Assembly: GCF_002105155.1 (NCBI RefSeq) | Contig: NW_019029028.1 | Location: 62,001 to 126,000, forward strand | DNA from: Lobosporangium transversale | Taxonomy: Eukaryota; Mortierellomycota; Mortierellomycetes; Mortierellales; Mortierellaceae | Length of the DNA: 64,000 nt | Reading direction: 5' to 3' | In this document: piece after piece, positions 36,558-46,619 of the stretch | How positions within the stretch are numbered: position 1 is the stretch's first letter | Layout of the letters: every line of letters begins with the position of its first letter | The notes under the pieces: generated by a model | Seen by the model: only the letters and a program-made list of their open reading frames with translations | The model's database searches: none | What the model was told of the DNA's origin: nothing | Position numbers and translations under genes: made by a program

Positions 36558-38729
36558 TGAAGATAATGAAAAAGAATGCGATGAAGAGCACAACATTAAC
36601 CAAAAGAGGCGCACTCTTCTTTAAGGAATGAAGAATAGTAGATGATCCAGATGTGATATTCAATAAACGAAGTGTTCGCATCGCAGCAATAGTCTTGAAA
36701 AAGTAGACATCGTGAACACCAGAGAGCATGAGGGTGAAATCAATCCAGTAACAGATAACAGCAACCATGTCAATCCGATTAAATGTATGTCTGAGGAATG
36801 GAATCTGTTTTTTTACAACCACAAACTGAGGTCTGTAAGCGATCAGTGGGTCTAGATAGGTTGGAATGTATTGAGTCATCGTTGTCTGACGTCCAACCGC
36901 AAAATCAATAATCGTTGTCGCTCTCCCTCCCGGTCTGTCTTGTATAGGAGAAAGCATCGATGACTGCTCTGTCTGTCTAAATGTAGGTGCTGAGGTGATC
37001 CCTATTATTGGATTCTGTCCTGATCCTTTCGCTTGTGCCTGTGCCTGTGCTAATGCCATCGTCCTCTCTTTTCGGAGAATGGTGGGGTTGGTGTCATGTA
37101 GGTTATCTGTCCTTGGCTTCTTGCCTAAAAGCTTCCGAACCTTTTCTCCATCCTTAGGGTATAATACCAACCCATTAACAATGATCCTTGCTCCGATCTC
37201 AAGGCTAAAAAAGTTTTGAACACATAAAATTCGGTCAAGCCCTCATTTCTTTTCCTTTTTCGTTTTCTTTTTTTTTTTTTTCTTCCCTTTCCTATCAATA
37301 CTCTTTTTTGTTTAAGTATATAGAGCCTTACGTATACAGAACAAATATTATAAAGAGTCCATAATCAGTCCAATGTGCCCCCCAAACAGTATCCTGTCCT
37401 ACTGGCGATGAGACTGTGACAATCAGAAAAACTAAATTCAGGATTAGGAGTAAAAGTAGGAACAATTCTACCCATCTAATTTTCAAAAAAAAAAAAAAAA
37501 AAAAAAAAAAAGAGAGAGAGAGAGATAAATAATGTTAGCTTTATAAAAGGGATATAATAGAAGTCCAAAACAGAAGCTCATCTCACTCCATGACTCGTCT
37601 ACATAATCAATCCTCGGATGCACGATCCATATTTGGTGTTTCCAGTATTGTCCAAGCACAGCCCTTTGGCCTTTCATGATGCTCATTAAAAAGGAAAAAA
37701 AAATTGTCTAGCTGCAACATCCTGCATTTGCCTTTTGAAATCCCCAAATTATTTGATCTTTTTTTTCTGTGGCTGTGTCAATTGATTTAATTAAGATGAG
37801 ACAAGGTCTCTTCATATCCAGGTCAAGTTGAGAGATCTTGGCGATAAACGACAATCACATAAAACAGATATAAAAAAGAGGACTCACATTTGATTCAGGA
37901 ATTTGTTCAACTTTTTACGAAATGCATTATCGGGTCCAAAAATGAAGAGTGATTTGCCCTCGAGTGTCGGATCGATCGGCGGAACCTCATCAGGCAATGG
38001 TTGAGCATAGGCTACTTCAGGCAATGGTTGAGCATAGGCTACTTCAGGCAATGGAGAGAGTGAAGTCCTTGATTTCCTGGCATCATTCTGTTGTAAATTA
38101 TCCGAGCTCACTCGTGCGTCTAAACCTTGTCTTTGGTCCTGGTCAAGACCAAGATTATAATCCTGTGAAGAGTATTGTTGCTGCTGTTGCTGTAAATCAT
38201 CTGTGGATCGTCTTATGAATATTGTAGGTATTTCAGGTACAGAGGGTTGCTGGTCCCTTGAAGATATAGAACTGTTGATGACTCGGGTGGAGGCTCTTCC
38301 CAGGACCTGTTTCATGGAGGCGAGACGTGACCCAGGTTTAGAAGATGTGGATCGAGAAGATTTGTTGTTGGCGAGAGAAGGATTGTTGTGGAAGCCTCTA
38401 TGGCGCCGGGGTGAGTTTCCTAGTGGCTGAAGATGGACGTTAGACGAAGGATCACCCCCAGTCAAAAGATCTTCTTGTGAATCCTGTAAGGAAGGAGACA
38501 TAGATGAGCGTGCCATATTTGCTGTGAGTCCTGTGCGGTCGTTAACAGGATTCAGCTCAAAATCGTTTTGGATAGAGCGATCTGAAACCATCCTAGTCAA
38601 ACTAGTCCAAGCATTGGATCTAGATTGGGGGTTAGAGACTTGTGGCGAAAGCCCTTCAGAGGAAGAATCATTAGTTGTGTTGCTAGCATTCCTGAGAGTT
38701 TGGTACCCCTGTCCGCGACCTAGTGCCAT
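30395..38729 (-). CDS. CCH1: Cch1, four-repeat voltage-gated-type calcium channel alpha subunit
   Basis: This is the fungal plasma-membrane calcium channel that works with Mid1 in high-affinity Ca2+ uptake and stress signalling. Minus-strand exons are 38729-37888, 37681-37587, 37467-37332, 37204-36557, 36469-36265, 36098-35636, 35544-35294, 35146-34858, 34750-32719, 32589-32413, 32298-31974, 31858-30640 and 30546-30395. They sum to 6834 bases (2277 residues) and all phases agree. Four six-helix repeats are present. Pore segments read LMTGQTWTDMMY (I), FSGENWTEILY (II), VSQEGWSGVME (III) and STGEGWNDLMH (IV). The most regular S4 is in repeat III (FRSLKALRALRLINQ). After S6 of repeat IV lies an EF-hand-like region (FKRVWSEVDTEHTGYIRAKD). 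N- and C-termini are long, Ser-rich and disordered. Exon 2 is the least certain: its start rests on a weak acceptor, and its donor and phase fit the third exon starting at 37467. Confidence 0.93.
37991..38054 (-). repeat. 27-bp coding tandem repeat in the CCH1 N-terminus
   Basis: Two exact 27 bp units (37991-38017 and 38018-38044) and a partial third encode PLPEVAYAQ repeats. The period keeps the reading frame. Confidence 0.9.
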
Positions 38730-39211
38730 GAGAAAGGAAGAGGGTGAGTAGGGTTGGATGATATATTTCCAGAGCTAGTCAAACAATTGACAATGAGTAT
38801 GAGCTGGGAGGAGAAGGAAAGGAAGCGAGACAAACACGGGGGGTTTTTTTTTCCTTTTTTTTTTTTTTTTTTTTTTTGGAGATAGAGTAAGAGAAGGAGG
38901 AAATGACTAAGAATGTCTGCAATGAGAGCGAGAATGAATGAATGAATGAATGAATGTGAATGAATGTGAATGAATGAATGTGAATGAATGAATGAATGAG
39001 AACGGATTAAGGAAAAAGAAAAGGTTTATTGAATCCAAGCGTCACCGGGGAAGTTTGACTTTAAAAAGAAAAGTTGTTTTTCAGTTCAAAGGACATTTCC
39101 CATTGATTGGGTTTGTGTTGAAACGAGAAAAGAAAAAAAATGTGGGCTGTGTTCGGCTTTGCTTTATTATGCCTAGCGGATCAACGTTTTTTTGAGTTGC
39201 TGCGTTATTTG
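38730..39211. other. CCH1 upstream region with a GAAT microsatellite
   Basis: The CCH1 start codon at 38729 faces left; the phosphatase start at 39791 faces right. A T run lies at 38856-38877. A (GAAT/TGAATG)n tetranucleotide tract occupies about 38932-38999. I see no convincing gene in this part. Confidence 0.7.
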
Positions 39212-39382
39212 TTACTCTATACCTGAAGAGTGAGCATCAGATGTTCCACCAGCTGGACCCTGCTCTATTGAATCGTTCGCAACCACAGTGATACTTGGTT
39301 CTGACAAGGGTATAGAAGACGATTCTGTTTCTTCTTCAGAGAGCGGTGACAATGCAATTGACACATCAGATGGCTGCTGCAT
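39212..39382 (-). CDS. Possible 56-codon acidic Ser/Glu-rich small reading frame
   Basis: On the minus strand an ATG at 39382 opens MQQPSDVSIALSPLSEEETE and continues Ser/Pro/Glu-rich to a TAA at 39214-39212. The composition resembles a disordered protein segment rather than random AT-rich sequence. A possible donor (cttcag|gtatag) lies near its end, but I could not find a partner exon that fits, and splicing into CCH1 breaks the frame. It may be a small gene, an orphan exon or chance. Confidence 0.25.
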   Translation of the reverse strand: MQQPSDVSIALSPLSEEETESSSIPLSEPSITVVANDSIEQGPAGGTSDAHSSGIE

Positions 39383-39790
39383 GATTTAATTACAAGTAAA
39401 TGTGAATGATGTATTGTGTATAATGATGTATATGATATTCAAAAGCATACACACGACATTTGATTCAATGCGTTTATGATGACATTAAAAAAAGAAAAGA
39501 AAATAAAAATGATTCAGAAGAAGGAATAGAGAATAAGAAAAAAAAAAAAAAAAAAAAGTCGATGTAATACCCTCACGCTCAAACCATCGACAAGCTTATT
39601 GCAAGGAAGGTATATGAATACCCCTGGTTTCTGGTTTAGTTGATGTATATAATTAGAGCAATTAGCCACTTATATAAAATGTATACATACGGATATTATG
39701 CGATACTAGAAAAAATTAAAATTGGTCTATGATTTCTTTTTATTCCAATCATTTTTGATCATCACCTCAGCTCCATTAGATTATTAAAAC

Positions 39791-41295
39791 ATGTCATTCT
39801 CACGCTCATCCACATCTGCCTCGTCTGCAACCGCTAGATTACCAGGATTCCTTCGACCAGAGAATGCATCAAGCCGCGTAGAGGCTCATAACAAATTATT
39901 TAGCCAACTTAATCAGTTGGAAGCTTCACGCTTACAAGCGGGCCGTGTCCAGAATTCTCCCTTCACTACAGCTCATGCTCTCCTCCCTTCCACTCGAGAC
40001 TTGAATCGATGTAAGTCACTTTCCTTTTTTTTCGATTTAGGCTTTCTACCGTCTAGCCGCCTCTTCTGGGCTGTTGTTTAGTCCCACTTGACAACATATT
40101 GGCAGTGACAGTGGGAAAATAGAGAGTTGTGAGGACGGTCAATAAGGGAAGGAGAGAAGGGAAAGAGAACAGGGAAAGAAGGGCGAGCTGATTCCCCATT
40201 ATAATAGACGCGACGAGTGTGGGTTGCTGTCATCTCATGCATAAAAATGAAGCGTTGCATCCATACCACCTCAGGCTCAACTAACGATGTGAGCAAAGAA
40301 GAACTGTAATATTAACTCGGCTCATGTCATTCATGTCATTTTACTACGTTTCAATACAAGATGCTGATATTCTCCCTTACAAGCATACACAGGTCGTTGT
40401 AGGTACATCTACTGTATCTACCGATGTCACTACTGCTGCTACCTCACAGCAGCCTACGCAGACATACATTAATGCCAATCGCATTTCAGCACCATTGACT
40501 TTACAATCCAGTCTGCCCAAGGATTTCCCTGGATATATTGCAACACAGGCGCCTTTACCTCATACACAAGCTCGTTTTTGGAGAATGGTCTATGAGCAAA
40601 ACGTGCATGTTATTGTCTGTCTGACTGCAGTGTCTCCCGTCAGGGTAATGCGGTCTATGAAAGCAGAACAGTATTGGCCACAGCCGGGATGGACGGATCC
40701 ATTCTTTTTAGACCTTCATGTAAAAAATTTGGATGCTACAGATCAACAGGACGTAGTAGTCTATCGTCACTTTGAAGTATGGAATCCTCAGCTTGACCCA
40801 GCAACCGCTCCAAAGCGTCAAGTCTTGCTGGTTCACTACCAAGGATGGCCTGACCATGGAGTGCCTGAAGATACAAAAGATTTGAGGGATATCTTGTACA
40901 GCATCCGAGCATGGAAAGCAGAGCAACAGTCACTAGATCCAAGCAAGAAGAAAGACTTTGGCCCCATAGTCGTGAATTGTAGTGCAGGTTGTGGTCGAAC
41001 AGGCACGTTCTGTGTTGTCGACACTGCTTTGTCAGTATTAGAATATATCGGGTATCCATACTTGAGGGCTTTGTCCAGCAACTCTAACATGAATACAACA
41101 GTAAAAGGTATTGACCAGGCGCAGTCACTGGAGCTTCAGGAACAGAAGGCATTAAACGGGGTGTATGACTGGCATAGTGATAGAGATATCATTTATGAGA
41201 TACTTAGTTCATTTAGACAGGATCGTATGCTGATGGTCCAGACTGCTACACAGTACAGCTTCTGCTATCAGGTCATAAGGGATTTATGTCAATAG
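39791..41295 (+). CDS. Classical protein tyrosine phosphatase (Ptp/Pyp type)
   Basis: This is a single-domain protein tyrosine phosphatase, probably acting on MAP kinases or other phosphotyrosine proteins. Exons are 39791-40010 and 40361-41295 (350 bp intron), giving 384 residues. The splice restores the substrate-binding loop NRYADILPYKHTQV. Other landmarks are YINANRI, FPGYIATQAPLPHTQARFW, QYWPQPG, the WPD loop GWPDHGVP (about residue 236), the signature VVNCSAGCGRTGTF (Cys about 280) and the Q-loop MLMVQTATQYSFCYQVI. The CGRTG form of the signature is like yeast Ptp2/Ptp3. The residue before the catalytic Cys is Asn rather than the family's His. A short Asn/Ser/Gln-rich insertion lies between the signature and the Q-loop. 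The N-terminus (about 70 residues) is Ser-rich. Confidence 0.93.
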
Positions 41296-41437
41296 CGTTG
41301 TCATCATGTAAAATGCCCTGAAAGAATATAAAAAACTTATTTCACCATTCAATGGGTAACTCTGTAATCATATCCAGTAGAAAATGTATGCCATATTGAT
41401 TAAATGCGTCATCTCATAGTTCTGAAGGCTCTTATAA

Positions 41438-41470
<33 letters not shown>

Positions 41471-43115
41471 TAAAGTTCTATAGATGATTCATGCACTGGG
41501 TTGACCATGAATTCTCCAGTAAAGATTATCCATAAAAGACAAATCGAGCAATCGGGACAATTTTATGTATATATAATACCATCCTTTACATGTATGCAAA
41601 GCTTTTTTTTTACTTCGCCATCGTCAGGGTAATACACAATAAAATAAACTTTTAGTAATGTGGTTCCTAGCCCTCTCGTCTCCCACGCTAGGCTGAGGAC
41701 AAATAGGGTTTTCCTCAGAACATAAAATCATTTTCTCCGCGGAGGAGGGAATTTTTTTCTTTCCGGCTATCAGCCTCGCATTGCAGGCAGGACGATAAGG
41801 AGAGAACGAACTACCTAATGCTTGGTGATGTTATGGCTAATCCTAATGCGGATGCAAGAAAGAAATCCCTCGAATAGTAAATGTAGAGAAAAAAAAATTA
41901 TACGATCTATCTACAGTCTTCTCTTACTTGCACATGTATTTATAAAACATCCTATCTTTGATTAATGTGGAATGCGTTCCCATAGAAGTTGTTTCATTTC
42001 AATCGGCAGAATGAACTATGTGGGTCGCGTTTCGCCATATTCTCCATGGAGAAAAAAAGGGTGAAAAAGTTTCTTTTGGTTAACACTCACTGACTTGGCG
42101 GGATTGTTTGTGTCACTGACCATGTTCTATCCCGTCCATTTGCTTCGCTGGACACAATCCCATTGGGGCAAATTGTGGAAACAGCCAGGCATTTTACTTG
42201 GGGACGGACTTCTTCTGACAAAACGGCACAATGTCTTTAAAAAAGAAAAAAGTGTTCATACATACAACCATCTTATTAATTATTAATATTAACACGCGAT
42301 ATGTGGAGGGCTAAGGCAAAAAGTGTATGGTGTTCGTTCAAATGACTTGATCTCACTACGCAACAACGCATGGACATCCAATTGAAATCTCTTCTCCTCT
42401 TTCTCTTCCCCTTTCCTGTCTCTTTCAGATCAGCATAATTGGCTTGCTTAAAAGTAGAGGTTATAAACAATGAATAGCATAGCATTCTTTTTTCCCATAA
42501 AAACAAATAATAGGCATCAAGCAATCAAGGAATAAGTGCCCATGGTGTATGATATTGTTATTTTTATCTTGCAACGTAGTACATATACAGTAGATAAAAA
42601 AAAACCCCCCCTCTTCTCATTCCTCAAAGGCTTAAGAGAAGCATAGTAATACACTTCCAGTAACAGATCTTAATGTGGCGGGGCTGGACCAGAATATCGT
42701 CATCATTGCTCTAAAATAAAAAAAATTAAAAAAAAAAAAAAAAAAAAAAAAGATCTTCTCGGTGATCATGCACCCACATCCTTTTAGTGTATTAGGAACG
42801 CCCCATCCCTTTGATAAAAAAAAGACAAACCTATATTATTATAACTATACTTTTGATTTTGCCCCGAACTCTTGGTTATTTTTATTTATACAGGATATAA
42901 CAAGAACGATATTTGTATATTTATATATGTGGATATTAATATGGCCTAGCGTTGGATCGTCAATATTTTGCATGGCACTCAAGTGTACAAGAACACAAGG
43001 AAAAACAAAATAACACGGCGACTTGATGGATACACCGTCTATTTTTACTTTCTGTTTTTACTCTAGTCTGGCGTAACGTTACATCTAAGAAGTATATCTT
43101 TGTACACATTTATAC

Positions 43116-43146
43116 CATGCGTGAGGCGTTCACGCCTACGTGCATG
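43116..43146. repeat. Imperfect inverted repeat around aggcgt-tc-acgcct
   Basis: The core aggcgt (43124-43129), a two-base centre and acgcct (43132-43137) are perfectly palindromic. The outer arms catgc and gcatg extend the symmetry with one unpaired base. Its GC content stands out from the AT-rich surroundings. Confidence 0.75.
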
Positions 43147-44089
43147 ATTCTACACACGGACAAATCCATAGTGAATCGACAGATTCAATAAAATAAATAT
43201 TGCTTGTCAGTATTTCAAATGGTAAGCCATGTGAGAAAAAATAAAAAAGGAAAAGCAGATGGAGATCCCTCTTTTTTCTTACATGTTCATGCCAGTTGCA
43301 TATTGTCCCTTGCAAATGAATACATGGAGTGAAAAAAGGGGTGCGTATGACAAATATGCAAAAATGGGAGATAGAGAGATGGATTGAGTTTTCTGTTTGC
43401 CTTTCAATCTAAAAATAGAGAGAGCACGTTTTTTTTTTTTTTTTTTTTTTTCCTGCAGATTGCATGGCATGACAAAGACAAAAGTAGCCAATGCGTATAG
43501 ACCAACTCTGTTTGATTTTGTACTGTATCTAGACATATTGTCTTTGGTGACCGAAACTTGAGTAAACTATATATTAATCCTACTATCTAGATCAACCAAT
43601 ATAATAGTACTTAGTAGTAGAAGTAGTCGTACAGTAGTCGAAATTAATAGCGTGGCTATGTCAATTGTGTAATATGAATGCTATTCTGAAGGGTATTTGT
43701 ATGAGAGATGGCGCATGACAAATTGTATTTTTGGATTATCGCCCTTGAGTGTACGCCCCCTCACTCTTTTGTTTACATGTTCGTGTACTGGGAATATGAA
43801 AAAAAAAGTTTAAACTACCATGGAAAGAGTACCTTACATCCATCCAATACGACAGAAATGTACCCGAAAGTGACAGACAAACATGCGCACATTCACGATA
43901 AACGACCCAATTGAAAAGCAGGCTGAGTCGAAGATGAACATGCAAGATTGATAACAAAGCTTTTAACACCCAATATCGTCGACAATAACAAAACAAGATT
44001 CTTCGATTCGCTCTCTTGTTCTTGACTAAGAACGACCGAGCTTGCTCAACCTTGTCTCCTAAACTAGAAAAAAAAAACATTATACATCA

Positions 44090-44109
44090 CCGCAGCGGGA
44101 ACGCTGCGG
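44090..44109. repeat. Perfect 8-bp hairpin with GGAA loop
   Basis: ccgcagcg (44090-44097) pairs perfectly with cgctgcgg (44102-44109) around a four-base loop ggaa. It is preceded by an A run and sits in sequence that is otherwise AT-rich. Confidence 0.85.
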
Positions 44110-44539
44110 CAGCAAAACAAAAAACGTCCATGGGCGCAACTTTAAAAGAATGGAATCATTCATGAATGCATATCGTTACTCCGTCCAGAGTGCCTAGATT
44201 TTATTTTACTTACTAAGGTCGCATCAACACACACACATACAACCTCTCCTCCCTCCCTCTCAACCCCCTCCCCTGCATTTTTCTTACTTACATTTTATTT
44301 CCCTATGATCCTGCATCTTTGGCTATTCGTTCTAGATGCAGGAAAAAATAGGATCTGCCCTTCGCATTCGTCGTCTTCCTAGTGAAAGTGGAACAAATGA
44401 TATAGCAAGAGTGTGATGATCGCTCCGAGGAGAAAAATTTATTGAATCATGACGCTTCATATCCCTGACCTTTGTCTAATCTTATTGTATTAAAAAATAT
44501 ACTGTAGTGAGAACCACTCATAATAATGATACATGCAAT

Positions 44540-44574
<35 letters not shown>

Positions 44575-46178
44575 AATGATCACCACGCTTTCTTTTTTTT
44601 TTTTTTTTTTTTTTTTAGATCAAGGGAATGTCAACAACCGAATTTTTTTTTTCCTTCTATCGGTCCCTTCCAAACTACAATATACTGTTCTTGATTCCTT
44701 TATTTCTACCTATTTTCGAACTGTCACTGTTTAGATTTGTATAATGATATGAATGCTTTTTTAATTATAGTATGAGATGGTTGTCGACTGCTCAGCTGTC
44801 TTGTAATGCACAGCTTCGATCAAGTTGCCTTCGTATCACCATTATGGAGGATGAGTACTGTGCAATTGAATATTTGTTTCAATAAAAAAAAATAAACAAT
44901 GAGCGTTTTGCTTCTTTCCCGCGGGTTGAACAAGTTTTGTATTTGAATAACATGTATTTGAAAAGCTTTCCACGCTAATTTAGTGCCATGACAGATAAAC
45001 AGTATTTTTTGGTCACATCATCTTATTCATCCATCTAGACGTGTGCTCTTATATATATAAATGTATACTTTGTGTGTCCATGGGAGACAGAGAGCATTCG
45101 GGGCAAAAAAATGAGGAACCAAGGCTAGGCCTGCCTAAATTTTAATTCAATTATATTTAATACTTTGCCACCATACCCACTAAGAAAAAAAAAAAAAAAA
45201 AGCAGGTTTTTTAGAGTTATACACTCAATTCGGAGAGAGACCATATCTCTGTCCTTCTCTTGCTCGGTGTCTCTTCCGACTCCCGCCTGGACGCCATCTC
45301 TTGATGTACTAAATAGTACATGTATGATGTACTTTCGTCATAGAAATATCCTCGGAAGGAGAGTTAGGGAGTAAGAATGTGCAGTATACATCCAATAAAG
45401 AAAAATAAAAAAATATGACAGTTAATCGGAGAAGATAACATGGCACACTGTGCACCTTGCTGAAAATGGTCATTGCTCATCTCCAACTGGTGTAGTGTAG
45501 GACTCTGACAGAGCAGGAGGTTGGAATTTGTCATCAGCCGGTGAAAGTGCAAAGTAAAATGTGTCAGCGTTCAAGAGAGAAATGAGGATGTGAAAATGAT
45601 ACCAGAGTTGTTCATTTGTCACTTCATGGGCTGACCAAACGATTCCAATTTCATTCGCTTTGCTCTTTTCCTTTGATCGAGCCTTATTATTATTATTATT
45701 TTGTTTGTTGGACGTTATGAGTGGGCTAAGAAAGAGTTTTTCTTATTGAATCAAGGATCGAGCCAATGTTGTTGATGTTTATTGTGTATTGTTGTATTGT
45801 GTGCAACCATTGTAAAAAAAGGAGAGGCAGAGAGAGAACGAGGTCGAGAGCTGCGAGAGAAAGGAGTGGACGGACAAAAATACCACCAAGCCAAACAACA
45901 ACAATAACAACAAGCGATAACATATATATATTATAGATATAAAGAATAATAGAGTAGTATAATATAGAATACAATATTATATAAAATACAACTAATGTTA
46001 AATAAATAATGTTTATATATACAATATAGAATAAGAGGTAGTTAAACCCTATTCAACATTGAACTGAGGAAAAGCATCTCATTTGAATTGAATTATTTGC
46101 TTTGTGTGTGTCTCATGTCTATTTTTTACTCTCTTTTCCTTGCGCATTCACACATTCACGCCCACACCCCAAGTTTGA

Positions 46179-46186
46179 TATAAAAA
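46179..46186 (+). promoter_or_regulatory. Candidate TATA box of the zinc-finger gene
   Basis: TATAAAAA lies about 440 bp before the first in-frame ATG, followed by long pyrimidine-rich sequence that would form the 5' leader. The distance implies a leader of around 400 bases. Confidence 0.4.
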
Positions 46187-46619
46187 CGGACCAATTCTCT
46201 GCCTCTGCCCCCGCTTTCAATCTTTCACCACCCATTCATTCATTCACATCAGCATTTTTGCATCCTTTTTTGCTCTTCTTTATCACTTTGTACATAAACT
46301 TTTTCATCTCTCTCATTGATTTTGAACTGTGTGTTGTGTGTGATTTTAACTATCTCTTTTTTTGTCTGCGGAATAAATCATTATTTTCTATCTCTTACAC
46401 TTGCCTTTCTGCCCCTGGCTTTTTTTTTTTTTTTTTTTTTGCTGTCTATTTTGTCCATATTACGCTTGTTGCACTCATTCTGTCACTGTTTACCCACTAC
46501 TTTATTTCAATCAATCTTAGTGTGATAACTGCTCATTTCCATTTCCCCTCTCAATCTCTCTTTTTTTTTTTTTTTTTTTTTTTTCTTTTCTTTTCTTTTC
46601 TTTCCGCGTGTTCTGTCGC

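Larger units (their letters stand above)
41296..46619. other. 5.3-kb gene-free interval upstream of the zinc-finger gene
   Basis: No supported coding sequence on either strand. It contains many A or T runs (for example 41440-41468, 42729-42751, 44540-44570, 44592-44616, 46425-46440, 46559-46584), two GC-rich inverted repeats (43116-43146, 44090-44109), the palindrome ctccgcggag near 41735 and pyrimidine-rich leader sequence from about 46100. Part is likely promoter and 5' leader of the downstream regulator; a noncoding RNA cannot be excluded. Confidence 0.6.

Noticed and set aside
37587-37681. Joining CCH1 exon 2 to an exon starting at 37475
   Set aside because: The phase does not fit the strong donor at 37586; the acceptor giving a start at 37467 restores the frame.
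38932-38999. GAAT array as a CRISPR-like or regulatory repeat
   Set aside because: It is a plain tetranucleotide microsatellite with no spacers, and a similar one occurs at 58.9 kb.
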